Numbered from the stretch's first letter, positions 33,840 through 43,707 are shown. The stretch is DNA of 64,000 bases from Ensifer sp. PDNC004 (GCF_016919405.1 NZ_CP070354.1:769711-833710); one strand, 5' to 3'. A program made the numbers and translations. The notes: generated from the sequence alone by a model not told the origin.

Positions 33840-34853
33840 ATGCGCGTTCAGGACGTGTATAACGTAATCTATACCCATACAGAAGGCGAACCGCTGTGCA
33901 TCATCTATAGCGGTGTCCCCTATCCGGCGAACTCGAGCATCCTCGAGAAGCGCGCCTTTCTGGAAGAGAACTACGACTGGCTGCGCAAGGCCTTGATGCG
34001 CGAACCGCGCGGCCATGCCGACATGTTCGGCGTGTTTCTGACGCCGCCGTCGTCGCGGGAGTTCGATGCCGGCCTGATCTACATCGACGGCAAGGAATAT
34101 TCGCACATGTGCGGCCACGGCACGATCGCAGTCGCCATGGCGATGGTCGCGAACGGCCTGGTGCGCCGGTCGCCGGACGGACTGACGAAGATCCGTTTCG
34201 AAACGACGGCCGGTCTGGTCGTGGCGGAAGTCGCCCACGAAGGCGATCGCGTGCTGTGGACACGGTTCGAGAACGTTCCGGCCTATGTGGCCGAGCAGGA
34301 CATTGAGTTCGAGCTGCCGGGATACGGCTCGCTGAAGGCCGATCTCGTCTGGGGCGGCAACTACTTCGGCATTATCGATCTGCGCAACACCACGCTGCGC
34401 ATTGCGCCTGAGAATGGCGCCGAACTGTCGCGCATGGGCCTGATTGCCCGTGAGGCCATCCGCGAGAAGGTCAAGGTCCAGCATCCGACCGAGGCCCACA
34501 TCAACAACCTGAACTTCGTCACCTTCTGGCACGAGCCGACGATCGAGGGATGCCTCTACAAGAACGTGCATGTCTTTTCTGCCGGTCAGCTTGATCGCTC
34601 GCCGGGTGGAACCGGCACCTCCGCGATGATGGCCTATTTCGAGAAGCGCGGCGTCATCAGCGTGAACCAGACGATCACCTCGGAAGGTCTTCTCGGCTCA
34701 GGCGTATTCGAAGGCTGCCTGATCGGAGAAACGAAGCTCGGCTCGGTGCGCGCCGTGCGCCCGACGGTCAAGGGCACTGCGGGAATTCTGGGCACTGCGG
34801 CCTGGACCATCAACCGCGATGACCCGGTCGACGCCGGTTTCCTGGTGCTGTGA
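33840..34853 (+). CDS. proline racemase family protein with one catalytic Cys replaced by Gly
   Basis: A 337-residue two-lobed enzyme of the proline racemase / 4-hydroxyproline epimerase / trans-3-hydroxyproline dehydratase superfamily. THTEGEP (residues 12-18) and the first catalytic Cys (Cys91, SHMCGHGT) are present. The second catalytic motif, usually DRSPCGTGTS in epimerases or with Thr in dehydratases, reads DRSPGGTGTSA: Gly256 in place of Cys/Thr. WGGN (substrate loop) and GTAG near the end are kept. So a one-base or two-base racemase is unlikely; a dehydratase or other activity, or an inactive enzyme, is possible. Last gene of the importer operon. Confidence 0.88.
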   Translation: MRVQDVYNVIYTHTEGEPLCIIYSGVPYPANSSILEKRAFLEENYDWLRKALMREPRGHADMFGVFLTPPSSREFDAGLIYIDGKEYSHMCGHGTIAVAMAMVANGLVRRSPDGLTKIRFETTAGLVVAEVAHEGDRVLWTRFENVPAYVAEQDIEFELPGYGSLKADLVWGGNYFGIIDLRNTTLRIAPENGAELSRMGLIAREAIREKVKVQHPTEAHINNLNFVTFWHEPTIEGCLYKNVHVFSAGQLDRSPGGTGTSAMMAYFEKRGVISVNQTITSEGLLGSGVFEGCLIGETKLGSVRAVRPTVKGTAGILGTAAWTINRDDPVDAGFLVL

Positions 34854-34859
34854 GGCGAA

Positions 34860-34891
34860 GGGTGTGTCGGCAGCTGTCTGCCGATACACCC
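34860..34891 (+). terminator. long hairpin after the importer operon
   Basis: A 14-bp stem with one G-T pair between 34860-34873 and 34878-34891, loop CTGT, 7 nt after the stop. No T-run follows, so factor-independent termination is uncertain. Confidence 0.6.
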
Positions 34892-35067
34892 GCCTGCGGT
34901 GACCAAGCATCGGCGCGGTCAAGCGGACCCCCCCAGTTATGCATTTCCGCTCGTCGTTACGTCTCTTCTAGACCACGCATGAGCGCTATCTGCTGGCGCT
35001 CGAAAAGGCGAACCTGCTGGCTGCTCATACCGAGATCGACATCGAGGCGGCAGAACCTCTCCTACTT

Positions 35068-35418
35068 GGAGCGGTACAGGTCTGCAATCTGCTCCTCGAC
35101 CTTCAGCAAAGTTTCAATCTTGCATATCTGTTCATCAGCCACGACATGGCGGTTGTAGAGCGGGTGAGCCATCGCGTCGCGGTAATGTATCTGGGCGAGA
35201 TCGTCGAAATCGGCCCGCGCCAGGCGGTTTTTGACCACCCGCAGCATGCCTATACGCGCAAGCTAATGGCTGCGGTCCCCGTGCCGGATCCGGTACGGCG
35301 CAATCTGAAACGATCAATTGCGACCGACGAGATCAAAAGTCCGGTGCAGTCTATCGGATACGTACCGCCCAAGCGCCAATACAGGGAGGTTTCGCTGGGG
35401 CACTTGGTGCAGGTTTGA
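35068..35418 (+). pseudogene. C-terminal fragment of peptide ABC transporter ATPase (DppD/GsiA-like)
   Basis: From about 35068 the frame reads VQVCNLLLDLQQSFNLAYLF, then FISHDMAVVERVSHRVAVMY (switch His), LGEIVEIGPRQAVFDHPQHA and YTRKLMAAVPVPDP: the end of an oligopeptide-transporter ATPase. Walker A, signature and Walker B regions are gone. The stretch before it (34973-35067) is open in the same frame but unrelated to the family. A remnant left after deletion. 35419-35623 holds no visible gene. Confidence 0.8.
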
Positions 35419-35623
35419 ATAGACGTGCCCAGCATCAATCGCAACTCGGCCAGGCGAGCGGAAGCTGTTCTTCGGGACCGGACTTCACATGCCATGCCCG
35501 CTCGCGACGCGAATAGTCATCATCAAAAAGCTCGGTCGAGTAAAGTTAGCGAACCTCGCTACCCCTGCGGGTGAAGCTTCTACCCCCGACGTGGTCGACA
35601 TCGCCTGCCAGTCGGAAGGCGGC

Positions 35624-36736
35624 TTACTTCAGGAACGCCCGGAAGCGCCGCATGGCGAAGGCAAACAGGATCGCACCAATCAACAGCAAGGCAAGGAGCT
35701 GCGGCCAAACCACGTCCAGGCCGGCATCACGAAACAGAACCGCCTGCGCCAGGATGACGAAGTGGGTGTTCGGCGCCGCCAGCATGATGTTCTGGATGAT
35801 CTCGGGCATGCTTTCACGCGGCGTCATGCCGCCGGACAGGGCTTGGAGCGGCAGGAGCACCAGCATCAGCAGCAGGCCGAATTGCGGCATTGAGCCCGCA
35901 ATCGTGGCAAGCAGGATGCCCATCGACGTCGTCGCAAAAAGCTGAAGCGCCGTAGCCGGCAGGAACAGGGCAAACGACCCCTGTACCGGTACGGCGAGCG
36001 CGCCCTTGACCACGAAGATCAGCGAGACCGCGGATGCGAGCAGCACCACCAGTCCCATCGACCAGACCTTGCTGACCATGATTTCGAACGGGGTCACCGG
36101 CATGACCAGCAGGTGCTCCACGGTGCCGTGCTCGCGCTCGCGGATAAGGGCGGCGCCCGTCAGCACGATCGACAGGATGGTGATGTTGGTGATGACGTTC
36201 ATGACCGCGCCGAACCAGCCCTTGTTCAGCTCGGCATTGAACCGAGCCCGTAGAACGAGATCGACCGGCAGCGGCGTCTCGTTGCGGTGGCGCTCTAGAA
36301 AGCCCGAGACTTCGCCGGTCACGATCTGCTGGATATAGCCGTTGCCGGAAAAAGCCTGGCTCATGCGCGTCGCGTCGACGTTGAGCTGGATGGTCGGCGA
36401 GCGGCCGGCCAAAAGATCTGTCTGGAAATCGGGCGGGATGTCGAGCGCGAAGGTATCAAGCCCCTGGTCCATGCGGCGGTCCATTTCCGCCGGCGTGATC
36501 ATCTGTGGCGGCACGAAATAGGGCGGATAGAAAGCCGTCGATATCCGCGTCGAAACCGGCGATTGGTCTTCGTCGACGATGGCGATCGCCGCGCGGTTCA
36601 GCGTTTCGGGCATGGCGGTCGAGCCGGTATAGACCGACAGCGTGAAGGAATAGACGATCAGGATCAGCAGGATCGGATCGCGCCAGAGCCCCCAGAGCTC
36701 CTTGATGCCGAGATGGTAGATGTGGGACAGGCGCAT
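35624..36736 (-). CDS. ABC-2 type permease, YhhJ-like
   Basis: A 370-residue membrane protein of the ABC2_membrane_3 class: one N-terminal helix (LILIVYSFTLSVYTG), a large periplasmic loop, then five helices with the REREHGTVEHLLVMPVTPFE motif on the cytoplasmic side. It starts 2 nt after the stop of the RbbA-type gene (an in-frame GTG overlaps the stop). Third gene of an adaptor-ATPase-permease efflux operon like E. coli yhiI-rbbA-yhhJ. Confidence 0.9.
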   Translation of the reverse strand: MRLSHIYHLGIKELWGLWRDPILLILIVYSFTLSVYTGSTAMPETLNRAAIAIVDEDQSPVSTRISTAFYPPYFVPPQMITPAEMDRRMDQGLDTFALDIPPDFQTDLLAGRSPTIQLNVDATRMSQAFSGNGYIQQIVTGEVSGFLERHRNETPLPVDLVLRARFNAELNKGWFGAVMNVITNITILSIVLTGAALIREREHGTVEHLLVMPVTPFEIMVSKVWSMGLVVLLASAVSLIFVVKGALAVPVQGSFALFLPATALQLFATTSMGILLATIAGSMPQFGLLLMLVLLPLQALSGGMTPRESMPEIIQNIMLAAPNTHFVILAQAVLFRDAGLDVVWPQLLALLLIGAILFAFAMRRFRAFLK

Positions 36737-36738
36737 CA

Positions 36739-39525
36739 CTACCTCGCCTGCTTCTTGAGGGAGAACGTGCCGATCGCCAGCAGCACCGGCACCGCGATCA
36801 GCATCGGCACGAAGGCACCGCCAAGATCAGCGAAACCGAGCGCCTTGGAAAAAGTGCCGCGGGCGATCGTCATGAAATGCGTGGTCGGATAGATCTGGCC
36901 GATGAAGGCGCCCACACCTTCGAGAGACGACACCGGATCGATCATGCCGGAATACTGGATCGCCGGAATGAGCGTCAGGATCGCCGTGCCGAAGATCGCC
37001 GCGATCTGGCTCGACATGAAGGTGGAGATAACGAGCCCCATGGCCGTTGCCGCCGAGACATAGATCAGCCCCGCGACCGTCCAGGTAAGCAGACTGCCGG
37101 TAAAGGGCACCCGGAAGACGAAGATCGCGAATGCCGTCAGCAGCACGAAATTGAGCATCGCCAGGGCAATGTAGGGTATCTGCTTGCCGATTAGGAATTC
37201 GAGCCGCGTCACCGGCGAGACATAGAGATTGACGATCGAGCCCAGCTCCTTTTCGCGCACGACGCTAAGCGCCGAAAGCATGGCCGGGATCAACATCAGC
37301 AACAGCGGAATGACCGCCGGCACCATGGCGACGATGCTCTTAACGTCGGGATTATAGCGGAAGCGCGTCTCGATCTTGAACGCGCCCGTGGTTGCGGCCG
37401 CTCCATAGCGCTCTCGGATCTTGCCGGTCAGCCAATGGGCGTGCAGCCCCTGCACGTAGCCCTTGACCGTTTCGGCACGGCTCGCCATCGCGCCATCGAT
37501 CCAGGCGGCGATTTGCACCGTGTCGCCGCGCGCCGCATCCCGGGCAAAACCCGGTGGGATCTCGATCGCGAGGCTCAGTTCGCCGTTGCGCATGCGCCGG
37601 TCCAAATCGGCATAGTCTGTGATCGGATCCTTCTCGATGAAGTAGCGCGAGCCGGCAATCTCGAGAATATATTCGCGGCTGGTCGTCGTCTGGTCGCGGT
37701 CGAGCACCGCAAAGGTCAGGTCCTCGACGTCCATGTTGATGCCGTAGCCGATGACGAACATCAGGATGACCGTGCCGATCGTGGCAAGCGTCGCGCGAAT
37801 GGGATCGCGCAACAGTTCCAGGGCCTCGCGGCGGGTATAGCTGAACATCCGCCCGACGTCGAAAAAACCGGACTTCGGAGGGCGTGTCGCCTCGGCCGTT
37901 CGCTTAGTGACCGGCTCCAGCGGCGTCTTGGCCCTGACCACTGCGGGCACCGGCTGCTTCGCCCCGGCGATCGCCTCCTCCAGATAGGCGATGAAAGCCT
38001 CTTCCAGCGTCGCGGCGGAACGGCTCTTCATGATGCCGGCCGGCGTATCGCTGACGAGCACCTTGCCCGCATGCATCAGCGACATGCGATCGCAGCGCAT
38101 CGCTTCGTTCATGAAGTGGGTGGAGATGAAGATCGTCACCTGATCGTTGCGGGAGAGATCGACGAGGATCTGCCAGAAACTGTCGCGCGCCACGGGATCG
38201 ACGCCGGATGTCGGCTCATCGAGGATGAGGATATCGGGTGAATGGATCAGCGCGACCGCAAGCGACAGCCTCTGGCGCACGCCAAGCGGCAAGGCATCCG
38301 GCAAGGCTTGCATCACGTCCGAGAGATCGAAGCGCTTCGCCAGTTCCTCGATCCGTTTGAGAATGCTGTCCGCCGCCATGCCGAACAGCTTGGCATGCAG
38401 TTCAAGGTTCTGCAGCACCGTGAGTTCGGTGTAGAGCGAGAAGGCCTGCGACATGTAGCCGACGCGGTGGCGCACCTCCATGTCGCGCGGGTCGACCTCG
38501 CGTCCGAAGAGCTTTGCCGTACCTTCGCTGGCGGCGAGCAGGCCCGTCAGCATCTTCATCGTCGTCGTCTTGCCGCAGCCGTTGGAACCCAGGAAGCCGA
38601 AGATCTCGCCACGGCCGATGCGGAAGCTGACATTGTCGACGGCGACGAAATCGCCAAAGCGCATGGTGAGGTTGTTCGCCTCGATGGCGATATCATCGCC
38701 CGCACCTTCCGGGCGCGGCGGGATGACGACATCGTGGTGTTCGCCTCTGATTTCCTCCGGCAGCAGCGCGATGAAGGCAGCGTCGAGCGTGTCGACCCCG
38801 GTCTTTGCAAGCAGTTGATCGGGTGTGCCCGTTGCCAGCACCCGGCCGGCATCCATCGCGACCAGCCAGTCGAAGCGGGCGGCCTCCTCCATATAGGCAG
38901 TCGCGACGATGACGCTCATTCCCGGCCGCTCAGCGCGGATGTCGTCGATCAGTTCCCAGAACTGACGTCGCGACAAAGGGTCCACGCCGGTCGTCGGCTC
39001 GTCGAGGATCAGGAGATCGGGATCGTGGATCAGCGCGCAGCAAAGCCCGAGTTTTTGCTTCATGCCGCCGGAGAGCTTGCCCGCGGGGCGCGCCGCGAAG
39101 GGAGCAAGCCCGGTGCTTTCGAGCAGGCTTTCGATCCGCCTTTCGCGTTCTTCGCGATCATGGCCGAAGAGCCGGCCGAAGAAGTCGACATTCTCGAATA
39201 CGGAAAGCGTTGGATAGAGGTTCTTGCCGAGACCCTGCGGCATATAGGCGATGCGTGGGCAGGTCCGGCGGCGATGGCCGGCATCGGCAATGTCGCCGCC
39301 AAGCACCTCGACGCGGCCCACTTGCACGGCGCGGGCGCCGGCAACGAGAGACAGCAGGCTCGATTTCCCGACGCCGTCCGGTCCGATCAGCCCAGCCATG
39401 CAGCCGGACGGAATATCCAGTGTCACCTCGTCCAGCGCCTTTGTCTTCCCATAGGAAAGAGTGACGGCGCTCAAGCGAACCACGGGCTCTGCCGGCTGCA
39501 CGCCGGCCTGGTCCGAGGCGGCCAT
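36739..39525 (-). CDS. rbbA: RbbA-like double-ATPase ABC transporter with permease domain
   Basis: A protein of about 928 residues. Two ABC ATPase domains in tandem: the first with [31 protein letters not shown] and [13 protein letters not shown]; the second with [34 protein letters not shown] and [15 protein letters not shown]-terminal ABC-2 permease domain (about 560-928) follows, with [20 protein letters not shown]. The same layout occurs in E. coli RbbA/YhiH, reported as ribosome-associated. ATG 39525 overlaps the adaptor stop by one base (TGATG). Function here: probable efflux; a ribosome link is only by analogy. Confidence 0.9.
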   Translation of the reverse strand: MAASDQAGVQPAEPVVRLSAVTLSYGKTKALDEVTLDIPSGCMAGLIGPDGVGKSSLLSLVAGARAVQVGRVEVLGGDIADAGHRRRTCPRIAYMPQGLGKNLYPTLSVFENVDFFGRLFGHDREERERRIESLLESTGLAPFAARPAGKLSGGMKQKLGLCCALIHDPDLLILDEPTTGVDPLSRRQFWELIDDIRAERPGMSVIVATAYMEEAARFDWLVAMDAGRVLATGTPDQLLAKTGVDTLDAAFIALLPEEIRGEHHDVVIPPRPEGAGDDIAIEANNLTMRFGDFVAVDNVSFRIGRGEIFGFLGSNGCGKTTTMKMLTGLLAASEGTAKLFGREVDPRDMEVRHRVGYMSQAFSLYTELTVLQNLELHAKLFGMAADSILKRIEELAKRFDLSDVMQALPDALPLGVRQRLSLAVALIHSPDILILDEPTSGVDPVARDSFWQILVDLSRNDQVTIFISTHFMNEAMRCDRMSLMHAGKVLVSDTPAGIMKSRSAATLEEAFIAYLEEAIAGAKQPVPAVVRAKTPLEPVTKRTAEATRPPKSGFFDVGRMFSYTRREALELLRDPIRATLATIGTVILMFVIGYGINMDVEDLTFAVLDRDQTTTSREYILEIAGSRYFIEKDPITDYADLDRRMRNGELSLAIEIPPGFARDAARGDTVQIAAWIDGAMASRAETVKGYVQGLHAHWLTGKIRERYGAAATTGAFKIETRFRYNPDVKSIVAMVPAVIPLLLMLIPAMLSALSVVREKELGSIVNLYVSPVTRLEFLIGKQIPYIALAMLNFVLLTAFAIFVFRVPFTGSLLTWTVAGLIYVSAATAMGLVISTFMSSQIAAIFGTAILTLIPAIQYSGMIDPVSSLEGVGAFIGQIYPTTHFMTIARGTFSKALGFADLGGAFVPMLIAVPVLLAIGTFSLKKQAR

Positions 39526-40595
39526 CACTGCACCAGCGTGCCGGTCTGGCTCGCCGGCCACTCTGCATTCGGATCGACCTTCACATAGGCAACGCCCGGA
39601 AGACCGGTTTTCACCATGCGGATGTATTTCTTCAGGAGTTCCTTCGGGATCTGCGCCTTAATGCGGAAGGTCAACTTCTGCCGTTCCTCGGCGGTCTCCA
39701 CCGTCTTCGGCGTAAACTGCGCGACATCGGCGACATAGGAGACCTTGGCGGGAATGATGTATTGCGGGGTGGCATCCAGCACGAGCCGGACCTCGCTGCC
39801 GATCGACAGGCGGCCGGCCTGATCCGTCGGCAGGAAGAACGTCATGTAGACATCGCCGAGATCGACGAGATTGAGAACGCGGCCGCCGGCAGCCAGCACT
39901 TCGCCGGGCTGGACCACACGATATTGTATGCGGCCGTCGCGCGGCGAGATCAGGGTGCTGTCGTTGATGTCGGCGATGATGCTTTCGACCGACGCCTTGG
40001 CGGCCTCGACCGCGGCTTCGGCATCGACGACCTGGGACTTCGCCGAATTGATCGCCGCGTTCGACGCGGCAAGCGAAGCTTCCGCCGCACTGGCGGCCGC
40101 CCGCGCGCCCTCGGCGGTCGCCCGGTCGTCGTCGAGCACCTGTTGCGAAACGGTGTTCGATCTTACCAGTTGCTCGGAGCGGGCAAGGCGCCGCTCGGCG
40201 GCGTCCAGTTGCGCGCGCCGCTGCGCGAGGACAGCCACGGCAGCCGCCTTTTCGGCTTCGCGCTGCGTTACGAGGTTCTTCGCCGCCTCGACGCTGATGA
40301 TCGCACGCTGCTGCTGCGCTTGAGCCTGCCGCTTGTGCGCCTCCAACTGCACGGTATCCATCTGGGCGAGCACCTGGCCGGCACTGACGAAGTCACCCTC
40401 GTCCACAAAGATTTCCTTGATCCGGCCCGCCGTCTTGGTCGAGATATCAATCTCGACAGCCTCGATGCGCCCGTTGCCGCTCGCAATCCCGGCCGGCAGT
40501 GCATTGCGATCCATGTTTTGCCAAGCATAGTAGCCGCCCACGAGCGCCAGAGTAACCAGACCGACTAGGAACCAATTCTTCCGGGCTTTTTCCAT
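39525..40595 (-). CDS. HlyD-family membrane-fusion (adaptor) protein, YhiI-like
   Basis: A 356-residue protein with an N-terminal anchor ([18 protein letters not shown]), a biotinyl-lipoyl-like half motif ([20 protein letters not shown]), a long Ala/Glu/Gln coiled-coil hairpin (about 85-215) and beta-barrel segments ([18 protein letters not shown]). It bridges inner and outer membrane in efflux. First gene of the operon with RbbA-like and YhhJ-like proteins; no outer-membrane partner is next to it. Confidence 0.92.
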   Translation of the reverse strand: MEKARKNWFLVGLVTLALVGGYYAWQNMDRNALPAGIASGNGRIEAVEIDISTKTAGRIKEIFVDEGDFVSAGQVLAQMDTVQLEAHKRQAQAQQQRAIISVEAAKNLVTQREAEKAAAVAVLAQRRAQLDAAERRLARSEQLVRSNTVSQQVLDDDRATAEGARAAASAAEASLAASNAAINSAKSQVVDAEAAVEAAKASVESIIADINDSTLISPRDGRIQYRVVQPGEVLAAGGRVLNLVDLGDVYMTFFLPTDQAGRLSIGSEVRLVLDATPQYIIPAKVSYVADVAQFTPKTVETAEERQKLTFRIKAQIPKELLKKYIRMVKTGLPGVAYVKVDPNAEWPASQTGTLVQ

Positions 40596-40914
40596 TTTAG
40601 CGTTCCACCATCAAAACAGACCACGAGAATAGTCCGCGGCCATTCAAACACAACCGGGAATAAGCCCCTGGTGCAGCGACCGCGCACTGCGGCGCGAAAG
40701 GATCGCCCAAACAAACCCGAAGGAGGGAATGCTGCATTGACTCATGTCAATTGCCGGCGAGCCGCCTTGGCACCGGTTCCAGAACAGGCGCAAGCTCGGC
40801 TGGCGGTCTGGCGCGCCGCCGCGGGAGCTCCGCCTCAGACGCGCTTGACGCGTGCTTTGTGAACGTGGTTCCGCAGATGGTACGCGGCCTGAATTCAGCC
40901 CGCGACGGAATGTC
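40596..40914. other. about 320 bp without a recognisable gene
   Basis: Upstream region of the efflux operon. It should contain the operon promoter, but I cannot point to convincing boxes. No RNA gene or repeat seen. Confidence 0.4.
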
Positions 40915-41199
40915 TTAGTAGACATTCTTGCTCGTTGCCGCGGGAGTTTCTGGGTCGCGCAGCTTAGGGTTGGCGGCTCTCCCGCTGCCGCAATCCATGA
41001 CGCTATTTCCCTCCTTTTCCAGCGGCGTCAGGGCTTCGTTTCTCGGTGACTTGAAATTTGTCCTAACCTTCGGTGTTGCGAAGGTGACGATCGAGAGAAC
41101 GATGGCCGTGTCATAGGATCTCAGCCCCACGGCGACACCAATTGCGGCCGTGGCCCAGATGCGCTCCGCCATCGCGGTTCCGCGGGTGTCGTCCGGCAT
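40915..41199 (-). pseudogene. MgtC/SapB-family C-terminal-region remnant (minus strand)
   Basis: The minus strand reads AERIWATAAIGVAVGLRSYD and TAIVLSIVTFATPKV, the last two membrane helices of the MgtC N-domain. What follows is not family-like. The matching upstream part of the same protein lies on the other strand at 41259-41425, so this half has been inverted relative to it. Confidence 0.65.
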
Positions 41200-41258
41200 C
41201 TATTCTGCCTTGCGTTACCGCTCGACGGGACCGGACCGGCCGTCTCCCAGGTTGAACG

Positions 41259-41425
41259 TTGGCGACATTTCCGTTGGTCGCCATCGCTGCATGTGGGTTT
41301 ATTCAGGCGGCAGAGACGATCACAGTTGACAACGCTGAAGCCACCGCGCGCGTGGTCGAAGGGCTGATCAACGGTGTTGGCTTTCATCGGAGGCGGCGCA
41401 ATCCTTCGCTATCAGATGCGGTACG
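41259..41425 (+). pseudogene. MgtC/SapB-family central-region remnant (plus strand)
   Basis: The plus strand reads TFPLVAIAACGFIQAAE, then ATARVVEGLINGVGF; an extra C near 41386 shifts the frame and the expected IGGGAILRYQ continues in the next frame to about 41425. MgtC proteins are membrane proteins tied to magnesium limitation. This stretch would directly precede the piece found inverted at 41199-40940 in an intact gene. Confidence 0.65.
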
Positions 41426-41491
41426 ATATCGAGTTTCACACCGACGGGTGCAAACCAATCCGCCACGCCTACTCTCCATCCGGCCCCCCCC

Positions 41492-41971
41492 CTACATCCG
41501 AACCTTGGCGTTCTCGCCCATGTCCGGTTTGGCACTGGTGACGGCTGCCGCCGCCATCTTGATGTAACTGATCACAGTGCCAGGACTGTCCCAGTACTCT
41601 GCAGAGCGAGGTGTAACTTTGAGAATGCGAATGGACGGATCGTCGGGGCTATCCCACCACGCCTTGGCAGGGGTAGACCAGAGATCGCGGATCTTCTCGC
41701 GGTCATTTTGCACTTCGGCCACGCCCGAGATCGACACATATTTTTGCTTCTTCGTGTCTGCGAACGCCAGGCAGACATTTGGGTGCTGTGCGACCTCGTC
41801 ATCTTTGTGGCCCTTGATGTCCGTCAAAAAATACAAGGCGTTCTCAACCCGCTCGATGTGGGCCGACATTGGCCGTGCCTTCAGTTCCCCTCCGGATTGA
41901 GTAGTGAGCATGCAGAACCCAATCTTTTCGACAAGGTCCCAGACCTCGCCGTCGTCCTCAATGTAAGTCAT
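41492..41971 (-). CDS. pyridoxamine-5'-phosphate-oxidase-like general stress protein
   Basis: A 159-residue split-barrel flavin/pyridoxamine-oxidase-like protein (Pyrid_ox_like / general stress protein 26 class). FCMLTTQSGGELKARPMSAH, ALYFLTDIKGHKDDEVAQHP, VSISGVAEV and KAWWDSPDDPSIRILKVTP match the family. Such proteins bind FMN or F420; substrate unknown. It is next to stress-type genes but I find no EcfG box before it. Confidence 0.88.
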   Translation of the reverse strand: MTYIEDDGEVWDLVEKIGFCMLTTQSGGELKARPMSAHIERVENALYFLTDIKGHKDDEVAQHPNVCLAFADTKKQKYVSISGVAEVQNDREKIRDLWSTPAKAWWDSPDDPSIRILKVTPRSAEYWDSPGTVISYIKMAAAAVTSAKPDMGENAKVRM

Positions 41972-42105
41972 GCGCTTTTCTCCTTTCCGAAGAACGCCGC
42001 TGCAGAATGAGGTTTCACGAAACCGGCCGCTGGCCGGCGCGGGACTGCAGTGGCCGCCCCGCCGCCAGCCGCGCCACTTAATGGGCGCGGCCGCCGCTTG
42101 GCGAC

Positions 42106-42600
42106 TTAGGCCGCCTTGGATCGCTTCAATGTTTTGTTGATCGACGTCACGGCCAGGTTGGTGAGCTTGTTGTTGGTGGCCTTCTCCTGGTCGAGAATCT
42201 CGCTCAGAAGCTTGTGAGCCTCATCATGACCGAGATCCTTGGCCCATTCACGAAGCGAGCCATAGCGCGCGATCTCGTAGTGTTCGACAGCTTGGCAAGC
42301 GGCCAGCAGTCCGGCGTCGAGAGCTGTTCCTTCGGCCTCTTTCATTAAGCCGTCGGCTTCCTTGATAAGCCCTTCGATGGCGTCGCATTTTTCGCCAGAC
42401 GCCGTCTTGCCGATCGACTTGAAAACCTGCTCCAGCTTCTTGATCTGGTCTTTGGTTTCCGAGAGGTGTTCTTCGGCTGCTTTTTTCAGTTCGGCGCTTT
42501 TGGCAGCCTTAGCAACTTTGGGAAGCGCCTTGGTGATGGCGTTCTCAGCGAAATAGATATCCTGCAGTGTATGCTCGAAAATTTCAGCCAGCGATTTCAA
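42106..42600 (-). CDS. DUF892 ferritin-like protein (YciE/YciF family)
   Basis: A 164-residue four-helix protein. LAEIFEHTLQDIYFAENAIT opens the domain; the E.L.D.Y.AE and later QAVEHYEIARYGSLREWA patterns give the carboxylate/His residues of a di-iron-like centre. The start is TTG at 42600 with GGAGAG upstream; the upstream in-frame reading is non-native. The Lys-rich tail (NKTLKRSKAA) is common in rhizobia. A candidate EcfG-type promoter lies at 42659-42635. Function: stress-induced, biochemical role unknown. Confidence 0.88.
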   Translation of the reverse strand: MKSLAEIFEHTLQDIYFAENAITKALPKVAKAAKSAELKKAAEEHLSETKDQIKKLEQVFKSIGKTASGEKCDAIEGLIKEADGLMKEAEGTALDAGLLAACQAVEHYEIARYGSLREWAKDLGHDEAHKLLSEILDQEKATNNKLTNLAVTSINKTLKRSKAA

Positions 42601-42634
42601 TGGTTCTCTCCTTGGCAGGTGAATGCAGGAGAGA

Positions 42635-42659
42635 AAGAGTTTTACGGAGAAATCGTTCC
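42635..42659 (-). promoter_or_regulatory. possible EcfG/RpoE2 promoter, weak -10
   Basis: Minus strand GGAAC (42659-42655), then 16 nt and TCTT (42638-42635); it also fits GGAAC-N18-TT as described in Sinorhizobium. Predicted start about 42628, 28 nt ahead of the TTG of the DUF892 gene. Confidence 0.45.
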
Positions 42660-42818
42660 AATTCTCCTGTGGCCCATTCGGACAGCCAGATACTGGATCG
42701 ACTGAGCCCGTGCGATAGAGCGGCAGCAACGTGGAACTCGGCCCGCCTGAAAAGGACGGGTCTGGCGGGCATGCAGCCGCGGTTCTTCCGCTGTTTCGGC
42801 TTTGCCGCAACGACGCAT

Positions 42819-42843
42819 GGAACCGCGAGAAGTCGCAAGCGTT
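42819..42843 (+). promoter_or_regulatory. EcfG/RpoE2 general-stress promoter
   Basis: GGAAC (42819-42823), 16-nt spacer, CGTT (42840-42843): an exact match to the alphaproteobacterial general-stress consensus. Predicted start about 42850, 52 nt before ATG 42902. Confidence 0.75.
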
Positions 42844-42901
42844 TTAGCGAAAGCTTGCGGATAGGTTAGTGCGTTCTACTGCGGATCCAAGGAGGTCCGT
42901 C

Positions 42902-43162
42902 ATGGCAAAGCATCCAAGATTCCTGTCGTCACAACGGGCGGGTTCGTATCCAGACCGAGACCTAGATTGTCAGATGGCGATGGAAGATGTTTTCCAGTCG
43001 ATGGCCGAGTATGGCGAGGCAGCGGGCTGGACCGAACGCGAGGTCGCCGAAGCGCTGATCGAACTGGCGCATAACCGGTGGTTCATGCTCAATGCCAAGG
43101 AGAAAATGTTCGAGGAAGGGGCGGGTGCCATCATTCGAAAGGCCAAGGCTCCCCTTCATTGA
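42902..43162 (+). CDS. small hypothetical protein, predicted general-stress gene
   Basis: An 86-residue soluble protein starting MAKHPRFLSSQRAGSYPDRD, followed by a predicted helical part (EYGEAAGWTEREVAEALIEL). AAGGAGG lies 7-8 nt before the ATG. Its promoter has a perfect EcfG consensus, so it should be part of the general stress response. No family recognised. Confidence 0.7.
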   Translation: MAKHPRFLSSQRAGSYPDRDLDCQMAMEDVFQSMAEYGEAAGWTEREVAEALIELAHNRWFMLNAKEKMFEEGAGAIIRKAKAPLH

Positions 43163-43332
43163 GCGCCCCGCTCCCCATCCGACCCCTAAAACGTTGCGCC
43201 TGCACCTTTTCCGTCGCGCGCGCGGTGTTGCATTAGCCGCGGGTCCGCATCGGCGGCGCGCTTCTTCATCGTCCTTTGGAGGCCATTTCGTTTGGCGCAA
43301 TGAACGGCGCCATTAAATTAGCAATACGACAA

Positions 43333-43357
43333 GGAACAAGGTCCGTGAAGGCGAGTT
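43333..43357 (+). promoter_or_regulatory. EcfG/RpoE2-like promoter
   Basis: GGAAC (43333-43337), 16-nt spacer, AGTT (43354-43357): one mismatch to CGTT. Predicted start about 43364, leaving only about 17 nt before ATG 43381, which still includes AGGAGG. Confidence 0.55.
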
Positions 43358-43380
43358 GAGACTCCGAACAGGAGGTTTCT

Positions 43381-43707
43381 ATGGTTTTCATTCGACCTGA
43401 ATTCGATTGCCGGGGCGGCGGAGGGGCGGACGTCTCGGGGCTCATCGCCTCGATCAAATTTGCTCTAGCGTGCCAAGCGCCCTTCGACACGGAAAATCTC
43501 TGCTTCAGAGTGCTTGGAACATCCGTGGTCATAGAGGGCCAGGTTAGCCACTCAGGTGCGGACGATTTCGTCCGCGGCATTGCCGAAGATATCGCTGGCG
43601 CCGGCCGCATTCTCGTGCGCGTTGGATGTCCTCGCAAAAATGGAACGCGTTCAGAGATAGGTGGAAGCATAAGCAAGGAGAACGGTGATGCGCAATCTAG
43701 ACGGTAA
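43381..43707 (+). CDS. small protein with a BON-like segment
   Basis: A 108-residue protein. The middle (LCFRVLGTSVVIEGQVSHSG ... IAEDIAGAGRILVRV) resembles a BON fold (beta, V-x-G-x-V, helix, beta), though it is short and lacks a signal peptide. AGGAGG precedes the ATG. The end overlaps the next gene by 20 bp, so the two are coupled. Predicted to be controlled by the upstream EcfG-like promoter. The BON assignment is tentative. Confidence 0.6.
   Translation: MVFIRPEFDCRGGGGADVSGLIASIKFALACQAPFDTENLCFRVLGTSVVIEGQVSHSGADDFVRGIAEDIAGAGRILVRVGCPRKNGTRSEIGGSISKENGDAQSRR

Noticed and set aside
38242..39588. 448-codon plus-strand frame (and 37435-38241)
   Set aside because: Antisense to the RbbA-like gene, whose ATPase motifs are unambiguous.
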